From Vitrella brassicaformis (taxonomy: Eukaryota; Sar; Vitrellaceae), in the NCBI GenBank assembly GCA_001179505.1, contig CDMY01000198.1:1-62052 (forward strand): DNA of 62,052 nucleotides, read 5' to 3'. The notes under the pieces are model-generated. The model made no database searches. It was given only the letters and a program-made list of their open reading frames with translations, and was not told the DNA's origin. Below, one piece after another: positions 29,722 to 40,360 of this stretch. Numbering within the stretch: the stretch's first letter is position 1; the number at the start of each line of letters is the position of its first letter. A program made the position numbers and the translations under genes.

Positions 29722-32362
29722 TCATCGCCACCTCTGTCTGCGTCGAGGCGGCTGCGCTATGTTGTTTGGGGCGGGGGGTGCTGAAATCAGCCACGGAAGG
29801 CCGAGGAGCTACATCATACACACACATAGGTGCAGCATTGCCGAGGTGGCGAACATTTATGTGTGTAGTCCCAATGCTCACTTACCTCTTGTGCTGTGCT
29901 GTGCCCGTGGTAAAGCTGTAGAATGAAGTAGATGAGCTCCCCGGACGGCTGGTACGGCATGAACGACGCCAGCATGGCCGCCACAGACTGTGGTGTCTGC
30001 AAAGCGCGAAAATAGGAAAGAGAGAGAAGTGTGTGACGTATGCGTGTGTCTTCATCTATCTGTGTGCGTACGTACCGTGAGTGTGGCGATGCGCTCGATG
30101 GTCTGTGGGTCGGCCCCCAACGCCGTCAACAGCACCTTTCCTGGTCGATACACACGCACAGAAGGCAAAGCAAAAGGCATGCGTCCTGCCTGCCTGCAGG
30201 TGTCCTCCCTCGTGTGTGGTGCAAGCAGCCCATCTACCTGTCTTGCGGAGGTCATCCGCTGCTCCCGAGCCCTGCAGACAGACCATTGAACACACACAAA
30301 AACGGCAATAACATGTCCCTCCACCCAGGCTCTTTCCCTCATTGCAACCTTACCGAGGAATCGTCATAGTCTAGGTGGTCCAGGTCGATCAAGACCGCCC
30401 TGGCCTTGAGGACCATGACGTTGTTAGCCTTGACGTCGCCGTGTGAGAGCCTGCGGTGGTGGAGGAAGCCGAGCGCCTTCGTAGCCGGCCTGAACGGAAC
30501 CAAGGGAGGGAGAGAAGCAGGTGAGGCTGTTGATGCGTGTGATGACGAGTAGATGAGGCATCTCAACCGACCGGCACCTGATGACGCACACAACACAGGA
30601 AGGACCACACACAAAGAAGCCGCCTTCACCTCTCTCCCTCTCCCTCCCTCCCTCCCTCTCTCTCTGATACGATGCGCGCGTACATGAGGGTGCCTCGCGG
30701 GATTTCTGCAGTGTTGTTGTACCCCTCACAGAAGTCGTGGAACGTCCGGGTCGCCACCGCGTGATCGTGTATTTTGGCTGCGATGAGGTACACGTCGCCC
30801 ACCCGCTCCACCTCCGATGGGTGACGGCACAGTAGTGTCATGTCATATCTAAAGCCAGCCTGCACACGTCCGCACATCCACACACACACACACACACACA
30901 CGTCTGGCGCAAGGTGTCACGGATGACACACTTGGCGCCGGCCTCCGTCTGACAAGCCAGCTCCCCCACGGTCGTCCCTGTAGACACGTACACAGACGCA
31001 GGAGAAAGCGGATGGGATGGATGAGTGCTGTGTATGCTATGCGATGCGTGTCTGACGAGACGTACCCCTCAGGAGCTCCATGACGTACACTGTCCGCCCT
31101 CCGACGTTGAAGGAGAAGTAGTAGCGGGGCAGGTGCAGACAGTGTCGGAGTCCTTGCTCGCAATACATGCGATACGTGTGGCGGGCGTACTCCTGACATG
31201 CCGTGCCGCATAGGCACACAGACAGACAGACAGACAGGCAGAGACAAGCCGTTTAAAGATGGCAGATCTGTGTGTTCTCTCTCTGTGCGTCTCGCACACG
31301 TACCCCCCCGGCAGACATGTTCGGGTCGAGGACTTTGACCGCATACTGCCCCGCCCGCCACACAGACCCCTGGCCGCCGAAGCCGAGCTCTTGTCGGCCT
31401 TGAGGCCGTACCGGTAATAAGGGTACTCCTGCACACAAACGACACAGCAGCAGCTGGTGAGCCGATTGCTGCCTTGTTGCTGTGATCTGCCTTGCTTACG
31501 GCCACTGCCCTCTCGCCCACGTCGTTCTGCTACTTCTGCGGTGCAGACAGACAGACAGACAGACAAACAGAGAGACAGGGAATGATGTGATGGACACAAA
31601 CGGAGACGGAAGACCACACATGAAGGGCGTGTGTGCCTGACTGATCCCATGCAGCCATGTCACGCAGTGCAGCCCAGCTCACCCGCTCCACCTCCTTGTA
31701 CTTCCTCCTCGTGGCGATAACCTCCTCCATCCTTTCCGGCTGGTGCTGCCACCTGCGCCAACGGGCCGCCTCGTCGGCCGCGATGGCCTCCTCGAGGGAC
31801 GGCAGGGGCTCAAAGGCATCGGGATCTTTGTTTATTGGCGCATAGCAAAGCACCTTTTCCATTGCGCTGCTCATCGTGCTCCTGAAAGAACAGACATGGG
31901 AATTCTGTGTGTGTGTGCGGCGGTGGCACAGGCTGACGAGTGTCATGTGCATGTGTCAACCGACCGACCTGCTCGAGGGATGTATGATGATGTCGTCGTG
32001 CATCCCTCGGTACTCGCTGCAGAGCTGTGTCAGTGTGTTGTTGTCAATACCCACACGGGAGACCGTTGCAGGCAGCCCCGCCTCTGTCCAATCCACCCAT
32101 CCACAGCGCCACGCCGACGGGTGGTCGTGCACCTTCAGACGCACCGCCTTGGCAAGCTGCCCTACCACCGGACACACACAAGAGAACAACGCAACCAATG
32201 TGCGGGGATGGTCATCCGGCTTCCTGGCTGCCTCTTCTCTCTGCTCACCTGATCTCGCATCAGCTTTACTATGACACGCCGGGCCGATTGCTTGCTTCCC
32301 GAGAGCCGCTCCGAAATCTGAGGACGACCCACACGTCTACGATATCGAATTTGCTCAGCCAT
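29722..32362 (-). CDS. Kinase-like gene A (lineage-specific family; probable frameshift)
   Basis: Protein-kinase-like fold. The proposed start at 32362 (MAEQIRYRRRVGRPQ) is supported by the conserved promoter-like element 150 bp upstream, and adds two exons absent from paralogues (LAKAVRLKVHDHPSAWRCGW). Family body: MSSAMEKVLCYAPINKDPD, YPYYRYGLK, Gly-rich loop GFGGQGSVW, AVKVLDPN (ATP-site Lys), YYFSFNVGGRTVYVMELL (hinge), FLHHRRLSHGDVKANNVMV (catalytic loop with HGD), AVLIDLDHLDYDD (DLD for DFG). The end is LLGLPWLISAPPAPNN and a basic tail, stop 29722-29724. Between hinge and catalytic loop there is an extra block of about 70 residues (about 30640-30855) not seen in C. The exon with the Gly-rich loop changes frame near 31395 (GLKAD versus ELGFGGQG), so the gene is either broken or carries a one-base sequence error. 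Confidence 0.6.
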
Positions 32363-32511
32363 CCTGAACGTCAGCACAGGGGTTCGTGTGCGTATCCGTC
32401 GATGGATGATGGATGAGCGGCTGGCTCTCACCTGTGTGTGAACCGCAGTGGTGCCGGCAGAAGGAGCCACAAGTTTGTAATCGCCGATGCAGCGGAAGCA
32501 AAGGAAATACC

Positions 32512-32537
32512 GCGGATATAAGATGTAGACAGCAATT
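32512..32537 (-). promoter_or_regulatory. Conserved TATA-containing element, copy 2
   Basis: On the minus strand this reads TTGCTGTCTACATCTTATAT, the most diverged of the four copies. It is about 150 bp upstream of the proposed start of kinase-like gene A, close to the spacing seen at genes B and C. Confidence 0.5.
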
Positions 32538-32904
32538 GGAGCTCCCTCCGCTCTGCACGATTCTATCATGAGGAACGCAATGATAGCATGCTCGGAGGCA
32601 TGTTCTGATGTGTCACTCGCCGTGCTGGGGCCAGGGGGGCACTCTCGAAGATGAGACACGATGAACCGACATGGGCGCGCAAGGTTTGGTCGGTCAACGG
32701 GCGATAAAGGCCGCTGCAGCGGGAGGAGGCGGGGTGGCAGGCGGGCCATGGACGATGGGGCTGGGACGTCGGAATGGCGGGCTGCACGACGGGCACTGCA
32801 CAGATGACGACATAACAACACGAAGAAACAAACACAATGAGAACATCCTCCGCTGATTGTGCGGCTGTTGTTGTCTTGCGTTGTGTTGTGATCGGTTGCT
32901 CCCC

Positions 32905-33104
32905 GTGCTGGTACGGCATGTGCTGTGCCCCTTGTGGCCGCACATAGATGTCTGTCGGGGCGGCAGTCTCCTTTGGCGGCGGAGGCGGGGGCGATTTGAT
33001 GGTAGTGCTGGTACGGCATGTGCTGTGCCCCTTGTGGCCGCACATAGATGTCTGTCGGGGCGGCAGTCTCCTTTGGCGGCGGAGGCGGGGGCGATTTGAT
33101 GGTA
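32905..33104. repeat. Perfect 100-bp tandem duplication
   Basis: Bases 32905-33004 and 33005-33104 appear identical, each beginning GTGCTGGTACGGCATGTG and ending GATTTGATGGTA. The unit falls in the proline-rich 3' end of kinase-like gene B. Because 100 is not a multiple of three, the second copy shifts the reading frame. Confidence 0.9.
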
Positions 33105-34649
33105 CTGGGGGGTGCCGATTTCAGCCATGGGTGGCCGAGGAGCTGCGAGCAGAGACGAACAACACCGACATGAGGGCGCATGGCCGATTGATTGTGTGTT
33201 TGTTTGTGTCTTGCTCACCTCTTTTGTCGTAGAATTCCCGTGGAACAGCTTGTGAATGAAGTCGGTGAGCTCCTCGGGGGGCTGGTGCAGCAGCTGGGAC
33301 GCCAGGATCGAAGACACCTCAGATGGTGTCTGAACAAGCAGAGACGCAGCCACGCCCTGGTTGTGTCGCTGATAGGCTGTGTGCGATGATTGCCTGGCTT
33401 ACGATTAGATCGGCGATGTACGCCGCAATGTGCTCCTGTATTCCTAGCGCCGCCAGCAGCACCTCCCCTGAGCGAGAGAGACGAGACAGACAGAGCAAAA
33501 CGATATGATGCCTGCGGGTTGGCTGTGTGTGTGTCTCGTCCGTGCCGGTCTTCTGCACGTCCTACACTGCCCCCGAGGCCTGCCGTCAACCCAGCAGCAC
33601 ACAGCAGACATGCATGGATGGTGGTCGGATTGTGCTATCCCCCCACCTAACTTACCGACACATCATCGATGTCCAGGTGGTCCAGGTCGATGAGCACCGC
33701 ACGGTCGTCACACACGATGATGTTGTCGGCCTTGACGTCACCGTGGAAGTGTCGCGAACAACACGCTTGGCGCCGGCCTCCCCCAGGCGGCCAAAATTCC
33801 ACACGGTGCGCTCTGTACAAATGGACACATAGAGTCAGAAGGGGGATGAGAATGTATGCTTGTGGTGCGGTGCGGTGCGGTGCGGTCAAGTGCGTTTCTC
33901 ACCCTGGAGGAACTCCATTACGTACACTGTCCGCCCGCAGGTGTTGAATGAGAAGTAGTGCCGGGCGATGTGCGGACAGTGCTGGAGTCCTCGTTGCCGG
34001 TACATGGAGAAGGTGGGCCGGGCGTACATCTGCAGAAACATTAACAGCATGACACGCACAGGGGTGTGTGCATGATCTGTTCTTATATATCTGTGTGGTA
34101 TGCGTACCCCTCCCAGTGAGTGGTCCGCTTCAAGGACCTTGATGGCGTAATCCCCTGCCCGACACACCTTCCCTTGCCGCCCGCTGCCCAACGCGCCCTC
34201 CTTCCTTAGGCCGTATCTGTAGAACAGATACTCCTGCAGAGCGGAGACAAACAGGCAGGCAGGCAGACAGACAGAATCTGCTGTGGCGGCGTAGCTCCGT
34301 CTTTGAAGACCTACCTCCGCGCTCCTCGCGGCCGCCTGCGCCTCCCAATCCTGCAATGACACACACAGAGAGAGAAGGTACCACCAGTGAGACCATGCAG
34401 CTGGAGAGTCTGACGGCATGAGTCTTTCTACTAGAGTTTAGCAGAAAGACTGACCTGCTCCGCCGACTTGAGCTGGTGACGGGCGGTGAGGACCTCCTTC
34501 AGCTCCTCTGCCGTGTCGTTGTCAATGGCGGCCCTGATCATCGCCTCCTCCTCGGCGACGAACTCTTCAAGAGACGGCAGCGGCGAGAACTGATCCTCAT
34601 CTTTCTTGATGGGCGCATAGACGTGGATTCTCTCCATGGCGCCTGTCAT
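32905..34649 (-). pseudogene. Kinase-like gene B, degraded
   Basis: Paralogue of A and C, starting at 34649 (MTGAMERIHVYAPIKKDEDQ). Intact-looking parts are EYLFYRYGLRKEG, Gly-rich loop GALGSGRQGKVC, DYAIKVLEADHSLGG, and YFSFNTCGRTVYVMEFLQG. Then come the catalytic loop HGDVKADNIIV, AVLIDLDHLDIDD, VLLAALGIQEHIAAYIADLIV, and the terminal LLGHPWLKSAPP. Lesions: the segment before the catalytic loop is deleted, so AGAKRVVRDT runs straight into HGDVKADN in another frame. In the exon after VLIDLDH an in-frame TAG sits at 33562-33564, where A has Asp, and the next donor is GC instead of GT. The 3' end carries a 100-bp tandem duplication that shifts frame. A functional truncated product is unlikely; the 3' limit is approximate. 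Confidence 0.7.
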
Positions 34650-34764
34650 TCTGCCGTCTGGCGGAGCCTACATCGCCCCCAGTTCCAAGTCATGTGCTGG
34701 GTGCTGTCACTTCTGGTGGCAAAGCCAATCTGTCCGCGGATTCGGACTGCGGTGAGCTCTTTGA

Positions 34765-34800
34765 CACGTCCGTCGAATATAAAATGTAGACAACGATGTC
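34765..34800 (-). promoter_or_regulatory. Conserved TATA-containing element, copy 3
   Basis: On the minus strand this reads CATCGTTGTCTACATTTTAT, then ATTCGACGGACGTG. It is nearly identical over some 30 bases to copy 4, 2.27 kb away. It ends about 115 bp upstream of the start of kinase-like gene B and lies about 165 bp past the stop of C. It is most simply a core promoter (TTTATAT). Confidence 0.6.
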
Positions 34801-34966
34801 TGGAAGAAGAAAGAAAAGAAAATATGTTAGTCGTGGACCTCTCTTTCTCACCTTTGTCTCCTTCCTTCCCTCCATCTGTCGGCAATGTCTCTTCCCCCCC
34901 ACCCTGCGGGCCTTCCTTTCGTCTTGAAACGGAACTCACGAGGGACCGCATTGTGGCGCAGACAGG

Positions 34967-36899
34967 CTAACGGGCGAGAATGGGCGGCGGCGGGAGGAGG
35001 AATGGCCGGTGGCCGCGGGGCAGCAACAAGGGCGGCATCATGGCGGGGGCGAATGGCCACACTGGCGGGCGATATGGCGGTGGGGGCGGTGCGACATGGG
35101 CTGTCAAGAAAAAGGAGAGAATCAATGGCAATAAGCTGGATGAGTTGTGTCTTTTGTCCGCTCACCGATAGGAACTCGTTGGGGCGGTGGTGGCGGCAGC
35201 CGATACACGGGCGGCACATACGTCGGGCCTGTCAAGGCAAAGACCCCATACAGTGTCAGAGATCAGGTTCCCTTATTGCAATGGATCTCAGTTGTGTCTC
35301 TCCTCCACTCACCGGCAGCGGCAGCAGCTGGTGCTTGTGGTGGGGAGGTGGTGAGCCACGGGTGGCGGAGGGCCTGCACAACCGAAGGAGCGAGGGACAT
35401 ACAGGCGACACACAGCACACAAGACGTCCACGAATCTGACAGGGAGAAGTGTCCTTGTTTCTTCCCTGGCTAACTGACCTCCTCAGCGCTCATGCCCTTG
35501 AGAAGCCCTTCGATGAAGTCCACCAGGTCGGTGGACGGGGCGAAGGGCAGCAGGGCCCGGCGGATGGCCTCCTCCGTCGGCTGCATTCCAATGGGGGGTA
35601 AAGCAGAGAGGGAAGCCGTTAGGCTGAATGCCCGTCTGTGACGATCATTTCATTGGTCCTCTCGTACCGTGGAAGCGGCGATCTGCGAAGCCTTGGCATG
35701 GTCAACCCCAGCCATCCGCAGCAATGTGACCACTGCCAGATAGCAGCGACAGAGACAAAGAGAGAGATACGACAATCCCAAATGCCCATCGGTCATGGGA
35801 ACCTACCCGTATCAAACATGTCTCTCCTCGCCCCCTCGCCCTTCTGCACGCCAAAAGCACACACAACACACAGGAAGACCAATCAGCCAGAAAGCCAGAA
35901 AGCCATCGATCGATCGATGGTCTCACCTTGTCCTCATCCATGTAATCCAGATCGATCAGCACAGTCGACCCGTCTCGGCGCTTTATCAAATTTTCTGGTT
36001 TGACGTCGAGGTGGGCGAGCCGGCGGCGGTGGAGGAAGGAGAGAGCGTGAAGGAGGTCGCTGGCGACGGCCCTCACGTCTCCCTCTCCCAGGCTGCCGCA
36101 CAGCTCCCACACACCCCGGCCTGCACACATACACAGACACACACATCGGTGGATGCATGTCTCGGCTCGTGTCGCTCTTTCGCCTACCTTCAACGTGTTC
36201 CATGATAATGCAGCTGCGGCTGCTCCTTGTGACCGCGAAATCCCCCACTAGCCGCACGATATTGGGGCAAAGGGCGAGGCCCTTCTCGATGTATCGGCGG
36301 TATGTGGGCTTGTGGTGGAACTGATGAGACACAAGCAACAAAGTAAGCAAGGATATGTCGACGAGAGGAGATGTGCAAGTGATGCCTACCCCGCCGATGG
36401 AGTGCTCCGTGTCGAGCACCTTTGCCACCTTGCCCCCCTCGAGCCGCCACAAATCGGCTTGGCCGCCCTCCCCCAACTTGCCCAGCACACGTAGCCCATA
36501 CAAATCATGCAAGACGCCCTGCAGACATCAGAGAGCAAGCAATGAGAGACAGACCAATGAGTCTGCGCAGCCTGCCGGGTCACTCACTGACCTCCACGTC
36601 CCTCTTCCACACCTTGATGTCCCATTCCTGCAGACAGACCGACAGACAGACGGAGACAGCATGTGAGACAGGAGTATCCTGACGTGCGTGTCTGCCGGTC
36701 AGTGTATATCTCTCACCCTCTTGGCCAACTCGTTCTGCTTCATGGCCTCCACCACCCCCTGGGCCTCCTCCATGGTGTCGCCGTCGTCCAGGCAGACTCG
36801 GAGGGTCTTCTCCTCCAGTTGGCGGACGAAGTCCGCAGGAGGCTCCAGGGGCAGCGGCGGGTGCACTCGAGTGTGCATCTTAGCGGCGGCGCTCATCAT
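34967..36899 (-). CDS. Kinase-like gene C (intact member of the lineage-specific family)
   Basis: The only member here whose exons join cleanly from start to stop. Start 36899 (MMSAAAKMHTRVHPP; 36896 also possible). Order: LHDLYGLRVLGKLGEGGQ (Gly-rich loop), GGKVAKVLDTEHSIGG (Lys of strand 3), CPNIVRLVGDF, SCIIMEHVEG (hinge). Next come ALSFLHRRRLAHLDVKPENL (catalytic loop, HLD in place of HRD), STVLIDLDYMDEDK (DLD in place of DFG), and KKGEGARRDMFDTVVTLLRM (helix-F-like). The end is QPTEEAIRRALLPFAP, then ALRHPWL (typical kinase end) and a Pro-rich tail ending PPPILAR (stop 34967-34969). Only about 15 residues separate DLD from the helix-F-like segment, so the normal activation loop and APE motif are missing. 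Activity is uncertain; the Lys, catalytic Asp/Asn and metal Asp are kept. Substrate unknown. Confidence 0.75.
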
Positions 36900-37033
36900 T
36901 TTCTTTGGCTTTTGCGAGATTCCCCCAGTCTGCACGCAGAGGTATTGCCAAGTGTTTGTTGGAAGCTGGCGGTCTCTCGTTGTTGCGTTACTGCATACCT
37001 CAGCGCCAGATGGATTCGCGGCAACCTTTGTTC

Positions 37034-37068
37034 CACGTCCGTCAAATATAAAATGTAGACAACGATGT
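37034..37068 (-). promoter_or_regulatory. Conserved TATA-containing element, copy 4
   Basis: On the minus strand this reads CATCGTTGTCTACATTTTAT, then ATTTGACGGACGTG. It lies about 135 bp upstream of the start of kinase-like gene C. It differs from copy 3 by a single base over the shared block. Confidence 0.6.
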
Positions 37069-37573
37069 GACGACCTGTCGCTCGCCCTGAACGACAATGG
37101 ACAATGCAGACACAAGGCAGATGACCGCACATGATGTGAACAGACCCCTCGCCCAATACTTCTGTAGGCCGTCGTCAGTGGGACCCATGTGCACCAGCTC
37201 CCCTTCTGCTCCACTCCGAACGGTACCGCGCGATGCTGCCCACACACAGGAAAGCACAGTACGTGATCTGTCCAGTCATCCATCCATCCATCCTCGGCTG
37301 CTGACTTACCGGGTCATTGATGAAGTCGGCCAAGCCCACCTGCGCATCTGCGACGGTCCAGAGGGGAAAGAGCACATCAGAAGCTCTCTGCGCCAACCTG
37401 ACAGCGCCTGAAGTCGCCGACGCGCACTGAGCTTCTCTTCAATGCGTCGTTTCTCGCGTCCTTTCAGTCACCCCTGATAAAGCGTCTAGACACATGCAAG
37501 CCCTCGCCAGCTACATCTACTGTCCGTTTCTTAGTCACCCTGACAACGCCACACAGACAGAGGCACACACATT
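37069..37573. other. Intergenic region with a possible exon
   Basis: No gene is secure. On the minus strand, 37396-37313 reads MAQRASDVLFPLWTVADAQ and then VGLADFINDP before a GTAAGT donor. It vaguely resembles the DAHVSMANPFE exon of the neighbouring proline-rich gene and may be a 3' exon of it or a remnant. Confidence 0.3.
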
Positions 37574-40360
37574 TTAGTGTAGTGTGGTGTGCGCGTCATT
37601 TGGTCCCCCGTTCACCTTGTCGTCGTCGTGGAGGTCTCTGTTGCTGCTGCTGCTGTAAGTGTTGTCCTCGCTAGTCTTGTCCTGACCGGACCCGCCCTCT
37701 CCCAACCGTAGGTCATGAGGCAGTGACAAAGGTGGCCCCTGTGACGGTCGATCTACACACGCGTCGCAGAGTGCACACCCACAGGCATTGATGTACTCCA
37801 GGGCCACTTACACACGCTCCGGCGCATGTGCATCGTTAGGTTAGGTATGTTAGGCCCCTGGAACGTCCCCTGCCTGTAGCGGTCCTGCGCCTCTGAAGGA
37901 AGCCAAGACACACACACACACACACACACAGAGAGAGAGAAAGAGATCCACGAATGATGCGGCACTCCCATATGCGCACATCCACACACTTCCCCTCCCA
38001 CGACATTCTCTCCATTTGCTCGCACTGAGGCTGGGGCCGCAGGGGAGACGTGGGCGTCACCTCGGACGGCCGCTGTTTCATCCGCGCCTGATTGATGGAC
38101 AATGCAGGCAAAAATCAAACCACATTGCGTGCCATGTGCAGAAGGGCCCTTTCCCCGTGTGCATCTCCTGTGCCAGCGTACCTGAGACTCTTCTCGCGAC
38201 GGTATGGGGATGGGTGGAAACTTCGGATACGACCCAACTGCACCACGCACACACACACACACACACCAACAACCCACATTCACTCATATACAGACGTACA
38301 CAGCTGTGCATTCTTCTACTCACACACGGGGAGGGTCTTGTTGACGAAGTTCACCGAGTCCGGGGAACGCTGAAACGAGTCTGCACAGAGAGGACATGTA
38401 TGTGTGGGAATGGAAGCTCTCACAGTCATGGTGCCCCGTGTGTTTTGGCGCGAATGGTGTCTTACGCCTAGGCGGCTGCCTGTACACGGCCATTGTGGGG
38501 TAGCAGGGAACGTACGCGATTGCAGCGCACACACAAACAAGGAAGGCATCCAGGTGTACACATATACACGAGTGTGGTCTGTCTGTCTATCTGTCTGTGT
38601 GTGAACTTACACGCTGCCGGAGGTGGAGGCGGCGGCATCAGATTGGCACCGCCAGCAGGAGGCGCGTTCACCACCACAGGGGCCGGCCGCACCGGCGTCA
38701 CACCCGGGTTGCCGGCAGGATGATGCACAAAGACAGGAGGCTGAACGGGCCTCCGGGTGCACGAGGCCGCACGTTGAGTTAGGGATGCTGCCCCACAGAG
38801 GGCGGAGGCTGCTGCATCGAGAACCTGAGAGGCTGAGGCCCTGGCCGACCAGCAGCGGCCACATTCGACACCGACGGCCCAGCAACCTGAAGGACAGACA
38901 GCAAACACACGCGTACACACACAAACGTGATGAATGGGCGGATGCATACTGTGATGGCCGGCGCTTTGGGTCGCTCAGGTGTCCCAAACGTCGGAGGTAC
39001 CTGCGCGCCAGAGGGAAGAGAGGGAGAAGGCAATCAAGTGCCCTCAGGTTGATACCATACGTGTGTGGGTGGGTGGGAGCAGTGTGCAATGGGCGTACTG
39101 GAATTTTGTAATATGGTGAGTGCGGTCGAGGAACCGATGACGGAACTGGCGGCGTCGCAGTCGGGGGCGACCAGTGCTGAAAGCAAGACGGAGGAGACAA
39201 GAGAGTGTCGTGTGGACGGATGGATGGATGGATGGATGGGTGTGGATGTAGATGTGTACCAGTCGGGGCGCAGGCGGCGAGCGGTCCACCTGAGGGAACA
39301 GGCGGGGAGGCTGTGTGCCGGTCTGCACACGCACACACACCAGCAGCACACATGCGGCAATGCACCAGCTGCAGGAAGCAACCGGTATGTATGCATCACT
39401 TACACATGTGATGTGCGGGCGCCCGCGTTGAGAAGTCCACGACGTGTGGATCGACCAGATCTCCTTGGTCGTACAGCTGCAGGGCGGCTGAAGGCAGCCA
39501 GCACACACACAGAGAGAGGACTTGAGTGTGTGTGGATGGATGCACACACAAAGGCACATGCGCATGCGCACGCCCACATTCTTACCTTGAAAACCCACCA
39601 CAGGCATTTGGTTGTATTCCTCTCGTGGCCGCAACGCACGGGGCGACGTCTCGAGTTCCGATGGCCTCTGCTTGACCTGGGCCTGATTAACCGACATGGC
39701 AGGCAACGAGCAGACCACAGCGATTGCGCGTGTGTAGAGGGACTGTCCTTTCCCATGTGCACGTGGACCGCCGAGTCCTCCCGTGGCTGAATGGGGACGG
39801 CAGGATAAGTCGGATAATACGCAACTGCACCACACAGCACGAAGGCAAGGAAAGCATCCAGGCTTTGGCTCACATACAGGTGTCGCATGTCTGTCTGTCT
39901 GTCGGTCTGTCTGTGCGTACATCGGTTGCCTCAAATGGGTTGGCCATGCTGACGTGCGCGTCAACACCAAACTCAATGAGGCAGTCACCCACCTCACCCA
40001 CGTGAAGAGAATTGCGTCGAGAAAAAGAGACGGGTAGAAAAAGAAAAAGCCGCTGGTTCATCTGCACGCACAAACACGGCAACAGGAGGCATCTGAACAC
40101 ACCCATGGCAACGAAATGCACCATGTAATCATCCCTACAAATCATCCACACACCACACCATCACCGCACCCAAGGAACATGACTCACGAGGCCACACTCA
40201 TATATACTCACCTGTTCGACGTCGGTTCAGGCGAAGAAGGCGCGTGCGCACTCTGCAGACGCCAGGGAGACGCCAGCCGCTCCACAGAAGGCAGGGCACC
40301 ACCAAACGAGGCCTGGCCCGGGGCACGGCGGTGGTCGAAGAAAAAAGTGGCGGACGACAT
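37574..40360 (-). CDS. Proline-rich modular protein(s) E, lineage-specific, one or two genes
   Basis: Function unknown. A chain of short same-strand exons starts at 40360 (MSSATFFFDHRRAPGQ). A three-exon module occurs twice. The first copy is DAHVSMANPFEATD, then VAYYPTYPAVPIQPREDS, then MSVNQAQVKQRPSELETSP (about 40.0-39.6 kb). The second is SPDSVNFVNKTLPV, then VGSYPKFPPIPIPSREES, then LSINQARMKQRPSEVTP (about 38.4-38.0 kb). Between them lie Pro-rich exons (VPPTFGTPERPKAPAITV, PPVFVHHPAGNPGVTP) and a third tyrosine/proline exon (IAYVPCYPTMAVYRQPP, 38.5 kb). The product looks disordered, with Tyr/Pro repeats; NPF in the first module could bind EH domains. Exon joins and the number of genes are uncertain. 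The sequence is paralogous to F at 53.4-54.5 kb. Confidence 0.45.

Noticed and set aside
31540-31575. GACAGACAGACA runs and similar (TG)n, (GGAT)n and (TCCC)n runs as candidate mobile-element ends
   Set aside because: They occur throughout introns and intergenic DNA with no terminal repeats, target-site duplications or transposase nearby.
32162-33181. A 339-residue open frame on the minus strand
   Set aside because: It is open only because the 100-bp duplication shifts frame; it runs across pseudogene B's tail, an intergenic stretch and the first exon of gene A, and shows no protein-like composition beyond them.
36699-37283. Continuous open frame through the TATA element into kinase-like gene C, with the shared peptide HRCLHFIFDGR
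   Set aside because: The peptide match to the region before gene B is only the translation of the conserved DNA element; flanking translated sequence is not conserved, so it is better read as a regulatory DNA motif.
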